Below are positions 43,841-56,200 of a stretch of 64,000 nt of DNA, piece after piece. The notes beneath the pieces are model-generated. The model was not told the DNA's origin. It ran no database searches and worked only from the letters and a program-made list of their open reading frames with translations. Source of the stretch: Coix lacryma-jobi var. lacryma-jobi (Eukaryota > Streptophyta > Magnoliopsida > Poales > Poaceae); assembly GCA_009763385.1 (NCBI GenBank), contig CM019826.1, forward strand, positions 82,655,942-82,719,941. The letters run 5' to 3'. Both the position numbers and the translations under genes were made by a program. The first letter of the stretch is position 1; every line of letters starts with the position of its first letter.

Positions 43841-44198
43841 TCAACCACCAAACCGAGCCATAGAGGGGATGCACCGCCCGTGCACCCCGTCCACCGACAC
43901 GTGTCCCCAGATCCTAGATCCGAGCAACACATGACCGCAAGTCTTTGCTCGTCGCTGTCCCAGGCTGTCAGCCACCACAGCTGATCCTCGGGCCACCGGT
44001 CCCTCAGTCCAAGCCTCACGTCCGCCCTTCGCCACTCTCGGTCCATCGGCACGGCACGTCTCTACTTGACCTTCACCTTGCCATTGATCACTGCATCCGT
44101 GCTCGACACCTGCACAGCACAAGCCAAAGAACATGCGCATCATCCCAGTTGACAATCACTCATCACTCAGAGACTCAGCATACACCCATGTATCCGCA

Positions 44199-45725
44199 AT
44201 CTCCCCCTTGATGAGTGCATTGTCAACTACCAACACAAATCATAATGGAAGCAGAAGAAGGAAGAAGGAAGGAGAGAGAACTCAACCAAATGACCCAAAA
44301 GCATAGCAAAGCTGAAGAAGGTCAAGTGGAAAGAGCAAGACAACTTGGTCCCCAAAGACATGGGCAACGGCTCGACGCAACCAAGCAAAGCAAAGCTAGC
44401 CCTCAAGAAGAGGTAGAATAGGCTCAACACCGCTAGCAACTACCAATCGATACTCAAGAACAGAAGAGCTCGACACCAATTGAAAATCTGAAAGGCGAAT
44501 GCTAGTCCCTCAAGAAAGAGGCAAAGACTCAACACAACCAGCAAAAACGCTCCGAACCAATTGGAAATTTTGCAAAGCTCTCAAAACTCATCCCGAGCAA
44601 GCTCCCCCTCAAATAGTGCACACAAACCAGGGAATACATGATTTGTCAGTATTTTCTCCCCCTTAGTTGAAAATGCACTATCAAGTAAAAACACTCCCCC
44701 TTAGAAGATGCATCACCAAATGAGCCAACCTTCCAAAATGCATATGAGTCAAAATGCAAGGTAGCAGCTTCAGGAGTATAATCAAAAGAGTGCAAAGATG
44801 CTCTACAGAGTTCTGATCCGATGACTCATAAAATGCACAGAATGCTAGCAAAGGCTCAAACTGATCACTAGGTACGAAATATGAACATGAGAGCAAAAAG
44901 AGCAGTTTTCAGCCAAAAAGGTATTCACCATCAAAAATAGCACGAGACATGTATAGACAGGAAGTCAAACAAGTGCTAAACATGTATGCAAGGTGAACTA
45001 CCCCTAGCACAGTTCAATCAGCATGCTATAGAATGAAACATAGACTTGTGTATCCAAATTTTATCGGAGTTGCAGCGGTTAAATTACACAAGTTTAAATT
45101 TCAGCATGTGATTGCGAGAGGTTGAAAGCTTGTCATTGCCTAACTTTTCAACTGTGCGAAGCCTATGCAGAAGCAATCAGAAGCTTAAAGCAACAGTTTT
45201 AGTCATACACTACACAGCTCAAGTTTAACTCATAGTGCAATGAGAAACAGTCTCAAAACTGTGAGGTGCTAACAAGCAATCCCATCTTGATCTTTCCAAT
45301 TCACTTAACTTGGTTCAGATTTTAAACAGAATATGAACATACCAAGCAAGTGAATGACTCAGAACTAGAGACATAGCAACCTAACATATATGAAAAGCAC
45401 GAGTGAATTCAACAAATCCTACACATGCTAGTTGCATATCTCAATGGTGAATAATTTTCAGATTTTAAATTCCTTAAGCAGGTTCACCATTCAAAAATAG
45501 CTCAGCTCACAATATGTATTAGTGATCAGAAAGAGCATAAGCTACAGCATCATCATAAAGCATCGGAGTCAAGACTATACAGAGCATAGTTACATTCTAA
45601 AGATTATACACATGAAGCTCTGAATGTAAAAGCGTATGCTGAAATGCAAAAGACTAAACCGAAAGAAAACAAGACAAACAAAAAATAGTTAGTCTATGAT
45701 ACAAGAACCAAAATGTTTCCCCCAT
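44199..45725 (-). other. Copia 3' non-coding region (element D)
   Basis: This is the reverse complement of the leader of element B, between the purine tract and the pol stop. No coding sequence is seen. Confidence 0.7.
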
Positions 45726-48700
45726 CTAAAAGGGGAAACACACACCAAGCTCACCTCTCAACCGATTAAAAGTTGATTGATCCAAAGGCTTGGTGAAAAT
45801 ATCAGCCAACTGATGATGAGTATCGACATGGCGAAGGTCGATATCACCCTTCTCATAGTGGTCTCGCAGAAAATGAAAGCGCACATCAATGTGTTTGGTC
45901 TTCGAGTGCAGCACGGGGTTCTTAGCAACGCTAATCACACTCGTGCTGTCACAAAGCAAAGGAACACGAGAAAAGCTCAGACCAAAATCACACAAAGTGG
46001 CCATCATCCAGAGTAACTGGGAACAATAGCTAGCCGCAGCAACATACTCAGCCTCCGTGGTAGACTGGGCGACATTAGACTGCTTGCGAGAAGACCACGA
46101 TACAAGAGAAGAACCAATAAACTGGCAAGTCCCAGAAGTGGACTTGCGCTCAATACGGCAACCAGCAAAATCGACATAGGAATAACCGCAAAGGGAGAGG
46201 GTGGAGGAAGCAGAATACCAAATCCCAAACTCAGGAGTGAAGCATAAGTACCTCATAATGCGCTTGACTGCCTGACGGTGAGAGGTGCACGGCGAAGACT
46301 GAAATCGCGCGCAGAGACACACCGCGAACTGGATGTCCGGGCGTGTCGCCGTCAGGTACAGTAGCGACCCGATCATACTCCGGTACTCCTTCTGGTCCAC
46401 TGCTTCTCCCTCCTTGTCCGCATCCAGGGCCGTCATGGTCGACATGGCTGTTGGAAGAGGCTTGGCCTCACCCATATCGAATTTCTTCAAGATGTCCTTG
46501 GTATACTTACCCTGGTGCACGAACGTCCCCTCTCGAGATTGCTTGATTTGCAATCCGAGGAAAAACGTCAACTTGCCCATCATGCTCATCTCAAATTCCC
46601 TGCTCATAGTGTCTGCAAACTTGGCAACCAAAGCGTGAGAGAACCACCGAAAATGATATCATCCACGTAAATTTGGACCAAGAGAGTATCAGTGCCTTGC
46701 TTGAGGAGAAAGAGCGTTTTATCTACACATCCCATTTTAAAACCCTTAGCAAGCAAAAAGGTTTTCAACCTATCATACCAGGCTCTAGGGGCTTGTTTCA
46801 AACCATACAAAGCTTTGTGAAGTTTAAAGACATGGTTTGGAAACTTGGGATTTTCGAAACCGAGGGATTGTCTAACATACACCTCTTCTTCAATGTAGCC
46901 GTTTAAGAAGACACTCTTGACATCCATTTGAAAAAGTTTGAAACCTTTGGATGCAGCAAAAGCCAAGAGTATCCTAATAGCCTCCAAATGTGCTACAGGA
47001 GCAAAAGTCTCCTCATAGTCTATCCCCTCCTTCGGACTATATCCCTGGGCTACGAGTCTGGCCTTGTTTCTCACAACATGGCCATCTTCTCCCTGTTTGT
47101 TTTTAAAAACACATTTTGTCCCAATAGGATGACACTCAGAAGGTGGAGACACTAGAACCCAAACCCGATTTCTCTCAAAGTTTTCTTACTCCTCATGCAT
47201 GGCATTGACCCAATCCGGATCCGTCAAAGCGTGTCCAACATCTCGGGGTTCAAAATCAGCAACAAATGCAGAATGAGCAAAGTGAGAGATTTATTGTGAC
47301 CTTGACCGAGTGACGCGTTCGCCGATGCTGCCGATCATCTGCTGAGGCGGGTGTTGGTGCTGGATGTGTCATGGCGCCTCCCTTGCCGAAGTGGCCTCCC
47401 CTCAACAGCAGCTAGTGCCTCCTCGGGTACAAAAGGTACCGCTCGAGGTGACGGATTCCACGGCCCCCAGGAAGAAGACGTGTCGGGGCCGTGAGTCATA
47501 GTAGAAGCCGCTCTTTGCGGCACAGCAGGTGGAGGAGGAGGTGCTGGGTCATCCATGCCATCAGCACCTTCTTCTTCATCATCGAAAAGAGGCTCGCCAA
47601 CCTCATGATCACCTGCACGCTCAAAACGAGAAGAAGGACAAACCATGGTCTCGTCGAAGGTGACATCGGATGTCTCCATGACTCGGTTAGTGTCAAGGTT
47701 AAGTACACGATAAGCACGAGTGTGAGTGCCATAACCCAAAAACACACCGTCAGAAGAACGAGACTCAAACTTGTCCAAGTTGCCCTTTTTGAGTATAAAA
47801 CAGTGGCAACCAAAAACTCTAAAATAACTCACCTTGGGCTGTCTACCAAAACACAACTCATAAGAAGTCTTTTTCAAGAAAGCTCTCAGAAAAATGCGTT
47901 TGGAAATGTAGCATGCAGTGCTCATAGCCTCGGCCCAATATCGCCTAGGAGTCCTATGCTCATCGAGCATCGTCCTGGCCATCTCTACAAGGGTCCGATT
48001 CTTCCTTTCTACAACACCATTCTGAGGCAGTGTGTATGGAGAAGAAAACTGATGCTCTAAACCCAAAGAGTTACAAAACTTTTCAAAATCCGAATTCTTG
48101 AATTCGGAACCATTATCACTCCGGATTGCTCGCATTGAGTTCAAAGGGAACTCATTCTGAAGACGCAAAATCAGATTGCGAGCAAAGGAGAAAGTCTCGG
48201 TCTTCTCAGCTAAAAAGAAGACCCACGAATATCTCGAAAAATCATCAACAACAACAAGCACATACCACTTCCCGCCAACCGAGCTCACCCGAGCCGGACC
48301 AACAAGGTCCATGTGTAAAAGCTCTCCAGGGCCCTTAGTCATGACCTGGGTCACTGGATGGTGGGGAGCGGCTACCATCTTCCCATGTCTACAAGAATGG
48401 CAAACAAGATCCTCCTCCATGGATAACTTCGGCAATCCTCGGATTAAGCCAAGTGAACTAAGTCTTGCAAGCAAGTCGAAGCTCAGGTGACCTAGTCTCC
48501 TATGCCACTTCCAAAGATCAGAGGAGGAAGGTCCAGCCAAAAGACAATGAGAAATTCCAAATGACTCTGAGAAATCCGCACGAAAGACTTTTCCAAAGGG
48601 CGAAATCACACAAACAAGATTACCCTGAGGATCCAAAATGCGACTGAGATTCGGTTTAAAACGAATCTCATAGTCATCATGGAAAAGTTGCGAAACAGAA

Positions 48701-48915
48701 AGAAGGTTAAAATGCAAGTTAGAAACAAGAGAAACATCGCGCAACACAAAGTGCTCATTAACTCGCACAGACCCACGAGACAACACCTTACCTTTGTTGT
48801 TGTCACCGAAGGTGATATACTCCTTTCCGGCGACCGGACTAAGACGGGAGAACCACTTGGCGTTTCCGGTCATGTGCCTCGAACACCCAGAATCCACCAG
48901 CCAAACGTTCTCCAA
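45726..48915 (-). pseudogene. pol: Copia protease-integrase-RT-RNase H (element D), broken
   Basis: It is read on the minus strand from VWLVDSGCSRHMTGN (protease) to RGELGVCFPF and TAG 45728-45726. The integrase is complete with HMDLVGP, RSDNGSEF and VERKNR. A Pro/Asp-rich linker follows (DDEEEGADGMDDPAPPPPP), which element A has lost. Lesions: a frameshift near 47340 just before the RT domain, stops in place of linker residues near 47295 (TAA) and 47188 (TAA), and a 1-bp deletion in 'ggttctctcacg' near 46630 that breaks RT after YVDD. The first 526 codons (48915-47335) are open. Confidence 0.9.
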
Positions 48916-48930
48916 TCGTTTTTACCTACA

Positions 48931-49092
48931 TCAATAAAAAGACATAGGGTGAGCATACGGGCCAACACTGGGGTTAGTGAAGTAAGGGGAACACCAGTGT
49001 TGGGTCGGCTGCTCAAAAGAACGGTTAGCAGAAAAACCATTCCTAGCACGCCTACGGGAAGAGCGATCACCACGTTGAGGAAAACGTGGTCC
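48931..49092 (-). pseudogene. gag: Copia Gag C-terminal tail (element D)
   Basis: About 53 codons are visible, ending NPSVGPYAHPMSFY and TGA 48933-48931. They match the end of Gag in element A. The frame after the stop is the pol frame, separated by TGT AGG TAA, so two stops in one frame divide Gag from protease. The rest of gag is in the gap. Confidence 0.8.
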
Positions 49093-49592
49093 NNNNNNNN
49101 NNNNNNNNNNNNNNNNNNNNNNNNNNNNNNNNNNNNNNNNNNNNNNNNNNNNNNNNNNNNNNNNNNNNNNNNNNNNNNNNNNNNNNNNNNNNNNNNNNNN
49201 NNNNNNNNNNNNNNNNNNNNNNNNNNNNNNNNNNNNNNNNNNNNNNNNNNNNNNNNNNNNNNNNNNNNNNNNNNNNNNNNNNNNNNNNNNNNNNNNNNNN
49301 NNNNNNNNNNNNNNNNNNNNNNNNNNNNNNNNNNNNNNNNNNNNNNNNNNNNNNNNNNNNNNNNNNNNNNNNNNNNNNNNNNNNNNNNNNNNNNNNNNNN
49401 NNNNNNNNNNNNNNNNNNNNNNNNNNNNNNNNNNNNNNNNNNNNNNNNNNNNNNNNNNNNNNNNNNNNNNNNNNNNNNNNNNNNNNNNNNNNNNNNNNNN
49501 NNNNNNNNNNNNNNNNNNNNNNNNNNNNNNNNNNNNNNNNNNNNNNNNNNNNNNNNNNNNNNNNNNNNNNNNNNNNNNNNNNNNNNNNNNNN
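49093..49592. other. Assembly gap, 500 N
   Basis: 500 unknown bases lie between the D gag and an Athila-type LTR. At least the gag start, primer site and 5' LTR of D must be missing here, as well as the start of the Athila LTR. Confidence 0.98.
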
Positions 49593-50343
49593 AGTCTCTG
49601 GTATAATTCCAAGTCTTTTTTCATTTATCTTAGTGTTCTTCTACTTTTAGCATTTACTTTAAGTTCTTTACTTATTGTTCTTGTTGAGTGCTTTCGATCA
49701 TAGATAACTTAGTATTTAGTCTATATCTAGTTCGGGTTCTTCGCTGAGTAATCAGTGCTCTAGTTTTGGACGCAAGATTAGAGTAGTATATATTAGTGTA
49801 AGCGCGGTGCTTAGACTAGTTATACCTTAGTTTGTGGCTAGCCCCCCGGATAGCTGTGGTAGCAAATAGGTGGTGACAGCCCTGGGAGCCTTGAATTCCA
49901 CCACGTAGTTGGGTTAGTTCTTAAATCAGAAACCTCGTTGTGCACGTCTGAGGTAAATAGTCCAGAGGGTGTGTACGGTTCGAAGAACTAGATAAAACCT
50001 TTATTGCTAAGTTAGTTGTGATCGTAAGTGTGTAGGAAAACATTAATCTGTTCATCGGCCAGACCCCGCCGATTTAGTTTAGTAGTAGTTAGTTTTTCTT
50101 TCTTTTTAGTAGTAGTAGAAACCAACCCCCATTCATACATTTCGATCAACCCTGCTAGAATCACTAGTTGTTCATAGCAGTCCTAGTGTTAGTTCTGCCA
50201 TAGTAGCTTCCCTGTGGAAATAAATACGATACTCGGTTACTCCCGGGTGAAGTGCTACAATAGACTTATTCTGTGCGCTTGCGGAACCTACCAATAGTCA
50301 TACGAATAGTTAGTTATACTTCTTCCATTAAGAAGTACCAACA
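49593..50343 (+). repeat. Athila-type LTR, 3' part
   Basis: It ends AAGTACCAACA a few bases before a primer site. It carries the phrase 'ctgtgcgcttgcgga', which also precedes the ends of the LTRs at 51004 and 52567. The 5' part is in the gap. No coding sequence is present. Confidence 0.7.
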
Positions 50344-50351
50344 AACCTTTC

Positions 50352-50442
50352 TGGCGCCGTTGTCGGGGATAGATTCCATAGTCTACTCCTAGTGACGACG
50401 TTAGCAAGAGTCAACAAGCATTTCTGGCGCCGTTGCCGGGGA
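50352..50442 (+). other. Duplicated tRNA-Asp primer binding site
   Basis: TGGCGCCGTTGTCGGGGA (50352-50369) and TGGCGCCGTTGCCGGGGA (50425-50442) lie 73 bp apart in a tandem duplication that continues to about 50490. The second is the sequence I know as the tRNA-Asp complement used by Athila elements; the first has one mismatch. Confidence 0.75.
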
Positions 50443-50490
50443 TAGATTCCATAGTCTACTCCTTGTGACGACGTTAGCAAGAGTCAACAG

Positions 50491-51004
50491 TAATCACTAG
50501 GCTTAGTAAATGTGAAGTAACTTAGGTTTCGAATCTCTTAATTAATCTCCTGACTGTTCTACTTGATTCATGTAGTTCGCTCTATCTCTAGAATTCCCAT
50601 TATCATTATCATTATTATTCATTATTTATCTTTATCTTGTCTTACCCCTGTTTAGACATGTGAGTAGTGAATGAATGAATAGTAATCTCCACTACCTTTG
50701 AATCACATTTATGTCCAATTGTTTCCCGCTTCACTGTTCCCCTCAGTAAAATATAAATAACGATACCTAGACAACCTAGGTGAAATGCTGCTACAATGGG
50801 TATATTTATCTGTGCGCTTGCGGATAAATATTTGTTTATATCTTTTGAGCTCGTGTCACAAATGAATTACATTTCTAGTATCATGTTGGGGATGACAACT
50901 TGACATTAAGTGATGCTAGGAGTGTCCTGTACATTTCTGAGGGCTTTCGCTAGAATCAGTTCATTAAAGTTTATTAAGGGCAATTGCATTAAGAAGTGTC
51001 AACA
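50491..51004 (+). repeat. Athila-type LTR, 3' part, second copy
   Basis: After the primer-site duplication there is only a short stretch before sequence resembling the end of an LTR: 'ctgtgcgcttgcgga' again, then AAGAAGTGTCAACA at 51004. It is probably the truncated 3' LTR of the element whose 5' LTR ends at 50343, with nearly all the interior deleted. Its terminal AGTGTCAACA is the inverted repeat of the TGTTGACACT that starts the LTR at 51318. Confidence 0.55.
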
Positions 51005-51070
51005 ATGCGCATCAAACCAGTTGACAATCACTCATCATCTCAAGATCCGGCATACACTCATGTATCCGTA
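51005..51070 (-). repeat. Copia LTR start fragment
   Basis: It matches the first ~65 bp of the copia LTR on the minus strand ('gttgacaatcactcatca', 'catgtatccg'; compare 44133-44198). It directly follows the Athila LTR end, so the Athila element appears to have inserted into a copia LTR. Confidence 0.7.
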
Positions 51071-51317
51071 GCTACACGGCTTCCTAAAAGCCTTAGCTTG
51101 AATACGTCGCTCGTGTTTGACACGGCAAAAGCAAAATTTGAATGAATGTCCATCCTTCTTGCAAAAGGTGCAATGGAAAATCAGATTGGGAACACGAGTC
51201 CCAAAAATGTGAGAAGCACCCTTGTCATGAGAAGTCCCTTTGACATCACTCGAAGAAACAACAAGGTTAGGAGTAGCTACGAAAGAGCTATCCGAAACCT
51301 TGACACTAATGCTACAG
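51071..51317 (-). pseudogene. Copia Gag zinc-knuckle fragment
   Basis: On the minus strand it translates as ...HIFGTRVPNLIFHCTFCKKDGH, then KFCFCRVKHERRIQAKAFRKP. The knuckle CTFCKKDGHSFKFC fits CX2CX4HX4C. It corresponds to the second knuckle of the element A Gag (CDFCGRDGHVSEFC, then FRHKREARRAQ) but is clearly a different subfamily. It is short and cut at both ends. Confidence 0.7.
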
Positions 51318-52567
51318 TGTTGACACTAATTAACTCTTATTATTAAAGGTCAATTAAACATAAAAATGGATAAATATATAAACTTCACCTTAGTATATGG
51401 TTTGAAACTAATGAATTCCACGAGTTTTGGTGAATTATGAATCTGCAGGTATTAAACAGGGAAACAACCCTCAATTGCTTCCCCTAGAAGGAAACCGACG
51501 GGAGATAACGCATTCGTCAAGTCAGGAATCTTCCAGAAGACTCTAGAGAACACCTGAAGACACCACGAGGCGGGGCACTCCGAGCCACCTCCAGGTGGGA
51601 CCGACCGGTCTGTGGGTCCCACCGGTCGATCCCCCTAGGGCGCCGCCGGCCTCCCCCTTCTGGAATCTTCCTCTACCGCCTTTGAGGATCAAACTCAGCC
51701 CTACGTGAAGTCGGTTTGATCTAACGGTCACGGTTGATCCCTCAGGGCTATATAAATAGGCCCCCAGGCCCTAGGCCAGACAGAAGGTCCTTCTTCAGAA
51801 AGACTACGCTTCATTTAGAAACCCTAGAAGAGACTTTAGGATTTAGCTTTCAAGTAGAAGACTAGATACCCCTCTAGATAGGATTAGAACCTAGTCTTAT
51901 ACTAGAACTAGAAGAGAGAGGAAGAGATCAAGAAGGAGCTACGGCCTGTCGGATCAACTTCTTCATCTTGTACATGTGGATTCAAGTTCTTCGTCAACTT
52001 GTTTCAACGATTGTTTCGGTAATCAACGTCTATATTTAAGTTTGAGCTAATGTTCTTATTATCCTTAAGGTTTATGACTCTCTTTTGAGTACTTTAATTC
52101 TAGTCACTCTAGAGTTAGAGTAGTTGGATAGTGTAAGCGTGGTGCTTAGACTTGATAGCTCATAATTGCCTCCTATAACGCCGGTAGTAGTGGTTGTTCG
52201 CAAGAGTGACTCTTATAGCCTTGTTGATTCTTCTATAGTCCACTTACCTGTGTGTAGGCTCGGTAGGATTATACATTTGCATAAAAGAATCATACTCTGT
52301 TTGTGACCTTTTATGGCAACTTCCCTACTAAGAATAATATAAACATATCACTCTTAAGTTGGATTTAGACAGCCTTAGTGATCCCCTCTATGCTTTTAGT
52401 TTCTCCGTCCTTGTTAGCTACTCAGGGGTTATACTCTTTAAGACTTAACACTATCCATTCCTTTGGGTTTGATATTAAAACTGGGTTACTCCGGTGAAGT
52501 GATACATCAGTAGATTTTATCTGTGCGCTTGTGGATAAAGTAGAGTGTGCGTTAATTTATACCAACA
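51318..52567 (+). repeat. Athila-type 5' LTR, 1250 bp
   Basis: It starts TGTTGACACT and ends ATACCAACA. A primer binding site and a gag frame follow. It contains TATAAATAG at 51751-51759 and the 'ctgtgcgcttg' phrase near its end. The left flank 'ctaca(g)' would be the target site, but the other end of the element is not in the window. Confidence 0.8.
51751..51759 (+). promoter_or_regulatory. TATA box of the Athila-type LTR
   Basis: TATAAATAG lies in GGGCTATATAAATAGGCCCC, about 430 bp into the LTR, a standard plant core promoter sequence for the genomic RNA. Confidence 0.7.
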
Positions 52568-52575
52568 AGCATTTC

Positions 52576-52593
52576 TGGCGCCGTCGCTGGGGA
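52576..52593 (+). other. Primer binding site (Athila type)
   Basis: TGGCGCCGTCGCTGGGGA begins 9 bases after the LTR end. It differs at two positions from the tRNA-Asp complement seen at 50425. Confidence 0.75.
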
Positions 52594-52692
52594 ACGGTAG
52601 ATCATTTTAAGTATTAAGTTTAACCTTGTATTATAATTTATCTTTTATACTTTATCTTTTTTCTTTTATCTTTTATTCTTTTATCTTTTACA

Positions 52693-53247
52693 ATGGATTT
52701 CTCAGAGCCAATCACCAGCTCCACAGATTCCATTCCACTAAACCAGTATACCTATCGCACTATCGTAGACTTAGAGTTACCCAAATCAGCTAAGCCTATC
52801 ATTTTAGACAACTACGAGCTATGCCCATGCTTGATAGAAATCGTTAAGAATCAAACTTTTTCTAGCTTAGAAGACGAAAATCCACACATTCACTTAAATG
52901 AGTTTGAACAAACCTGTGCGTGCGTACACATTGCAGGCATGTATGACGAAACCCTTATATGGAAACTTTTTCCATTCTCTTTAGAGGGAAAAGCCAAAAC
53001 ATGGTACCTTCAATCTGCACCAAGTAAAAATGGGGACTGGAAAGAACTCTTTTCTAGCTTTTGCTTAGAATACTTCCCTGTCTCCAAAATTATTTGTCTT
53101 CGCTTAGAGATTTTGTCCTGCATCCAAGAAGATGATGAGTCTCTAATTGCAGCCTGGGAAAAATTCGATAATCTTGTCCGCTCTGGTCTGTCGCGGAACC
53201 GTCCTGATTATAAGAGCTCAAGTACCATCTTAGTCAAATCCGTCTGA
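52693..53247 (+). pseudogene. gag: Athila-type Gag N-terminal fragment
   Basis: An ATG 100 bp after the primer site opens a frame with a retrotransposon capsid signature: NPHIHLNEFEQTCACVHIAG, then LIWKLFPFSLEGKAKTWY and WKELFSSFCLEYFP. This matches the Athila/gypsy Gag pattern LFPFSL..KAK.W. About 175 codons are Gag-like. The frame is then cut near 53215-53247 by the Tekay-like LTR, so the capsid is incomplete and the remainder is outside the window or lost. Confidence 0.75.
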
Positions 53248-56200
53248 CATCGACTCATACTTGAACCCATATAACCCCGGTAGTCCGGAAATCTCGAAGG
53301 ATTTCTATCATCATACAACATACAGGATCGCATTGTTCAAGAATTTCATTCACAAGGATACATCACAGATAACGAAAACAGATTTAAAACATCAGAGTGC
53401 GAAAATAGGGTAGAGTTATTACAATACCGAATTTAAAGTGCGGAAGCTTAAATAAATTTGAAACACGACCACCACACATGTGGTCCAAATAAAACATTGT
53501 TTGATAATTCCAACTCAACACAACTCACTCCTCCCTTTTTAAGTAATGTGCCACCAGTAGTCTCAGACCAGCAAAAGAAAAGGGGAAGCTTCTGGATGAC
53601 CCTGCCCTGGGCCTACTCCTCATCACCTTCCACCGGGTAGAGGCAGTGCTTACAATAGCCATAGTAAACCTGGCCATCTGCAACAAACGGGATAAACCCT
53701 GAGTACGGGAATGTACTCAGCTAGACATACCCATCCAACTGAAAATAAAGACACCAAGGATATGCAAGGCCTTTTTGGTGGAGCTGGAATCTTTAGTTGC
53801 GAAAAGCTCAAACTTAAGGGAAGGAGTATTAGTAACATTGATGAGCTGTCAGTTTCTAGACCTATCTCTTATTCTAGGTTTGCACCTAAACTATTTCACA
53901 CACTTGTGTCTAACAAACAATAGTATAACCATATCCAGTTGACTTATCCACATTTTAGTTGAACCTTTAAACATCACATGGAGTTGTATCGTGGTGAAGC
54001 TCGACATAGTTTCCCACTAACCGGGGGAGACGACGACTCGAATCGAATTGCAAACCAGCTGGTGAAAGACCTTTAATACCAACCCACACTTTCCCCGTCG
54101 GGTCCATGCATTGGGTAACCGCTCGACGCTTGTTCGTGGTGGCAATCGTCGCGGTTCAAGCACGGACCGCCCAATTGGAACCTGGCGATGGCCTCACGCG
54201 GCAGATCGCATTTCCATACTAGAGGGCGCGACTCGGGTTGATTCCGGCCCGAACAGCTTCTAACCGGCTTTGGGGTCGATGATTACGGCATCGACATATC
54301 CCTAAGTAAAAGGGTGCGTTCAAAAATGAACGAGGGCCAACATCGATACAAACCTACACGATCCAACGGACGGACTGCCCCAAGTTTTCAAACTTGTGCC
54401 TTGCCTTCCAGTTGACCGTATTTCATTACTACTCAGGTTCTTTTCCACGATAGCAAATATAGCCAACCGTGACCCGGTAAATACCCACCAGGGGTATTAC
54501 GGGAACATCCTTAACTACTATTTTTATTAAGCAAGTAAGCAATTCTACATTATAAATAAAATGACAGGATAACAAGGCAGATAATAGTCAATAATCAAGG
54601 AATGGTAATGCAGCAAGTAGGATTCAATCAACTCCTAAACCTAATGCATCACAATATAAAAGGACTCAAGTAATTTAATTGCAAAAGATAGGAGGCTTAA
54701 TATGCTCCGGGGCTTGCCTTGAGCGAAGACCGAGGCCTCGTGGGAGGGGCACTCGGGCAAGTTAGTGTCTGCCGCGGGGTTGACTTCCTCGGCTCTTGGC
54801 AGCTCCTGGATCTCCTGCTCGACGTTTTCTTCCGGTTCCTGGCTGGGCTCCGGGGGTGTCGATCCTATTGCATGCAGCGAATAATAAATAAATAAATAAG
54901 CGGGGTGCGAGGTGTGGTGGCATGAAAAAGTAACATTTCTTGCAAACCAACAAAATCAACTTGTTGAACCACTTTTAACATTGAGGTAATATTTATTTAT
55001 CTCATAAAACAAAACCATCATTTCCACTATTTCCTATTTAGAAATTCAAAAGAAACTCAGTTTTGAACTGCAAGTGTATTTTTCTTAACTCAGAAAAATC
55101 CACAAAAATTCCAGCAGATAACTGACACTAACTGGACTTCACTGACAAATTTTCAGCAACAGATCAATTACAGAACAGCGGCTACAAAAAGATGAAAAAT
55201 ACTGCTCAATAAGTGCTTTGAACTAACTTTTCACACAAAAAGTGTCAAACAGCAGGTTTCATAATTTTGCTTGTTTCACCTACACATAAACACTCTACTG
55301 CAGGAAGTGCATCGCCAAAACATAAATATATCACCCTACACAAAATAAACAAATCTTCTCCAAAATAACCCAATTGAACTACAACCCTACTGGAAAAGGG
55401 TGCTAAACTCAGTTTCATATTTTTCCCAGATTCTTCTCCACATTTCATATTTATCAAGAAAGTTCCATGAACAGAAACATTATATTACTTCCCACATGAA
55501 TTTCCAAAGAAAAACATAGAAAAGTACATTTGTAAAGTAACTTCACATTTTTCCATACAACAACCTATACTTATCATTTTTCTTAGCTTGAACATCACAC
55601 ACAGAGAATGCACAATTTTTCCCATATTTTATTTTGATGCATAAGACACCTTAACACTTATTCCAAGAAATCAGCCAAAAAGAACTTTAACCCATAACAG
55701 AAAACTTTTCTACATAAACAGAGTCTCAGATATTTTTCACAGGTGCATAACATGATAATAAACTTACACAAAATTTTCCATGAATTAACTTGACCAGAAA
55801 ACATATATAACCATTTATCTTAACAAAAGCACATAAGCTGCAATAAATAAAAACAGTAAAATAAACTTTCACCAAAAATACTTTCATATTTTTCCATGAT
55901 AGATCTACTCATAAACAAGCTAACAAAACTAAAAGTACTTTATTTGGACTTTTAAAACGTGCTACACAAAAATAACAAGCTTTTCTGGAAATTAAAACAA
56001 AAAGGAAAAACATTTGAATCTCTCGGCTCAACTGGCATAGACCCGGTCCATAGGCCCTGGGTGGCTGATGTGTGGGGCCGCGTGGTCAACGGGGTCCACT
56101 GGTCAGTGAAAGCCGAACAGGGGATGAGGGTTGACCGGCGATTGCTCGCCGCCGGTGGGGTTGCCGGCGGTGAGGTTAGGCTCGACGAGGCGGACCCATC

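Larger units (their letters stand above)
42110..44198 (-). repeat. Copia 3' LTR (element D), minus strand, 2089 bp
   Basis: On the minus strand it starts TGCGGATACATGGG after a purine tract (44200-44208) and ends CGATCCTTCA at 42110. It has a U3 hairpin array, a diverged TATA-like region (GGATAAGTAG) and an R/U5 array of TGACCGGACGC motifs. A run of 10 C is near the end. The flank at the LTR end is ACCCT; its partner would lie beyond the gap. Confidence 0.85.

Noticed and set aside
50352..50442. tRNA gene
   Set aside because: Only 18 bases match a tRNA 3' end, just after LTR ends. They are primer binding sites, not tRNA genes.
51599..51640. Inverted repeat 'gaccgaccggtc...ccaccggtcgat' in the Athila LTR as a regulatory element
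   Set aside because: A single short imperfect palindrome without a counterpart in the other Athila LTR pieces; not enough support.
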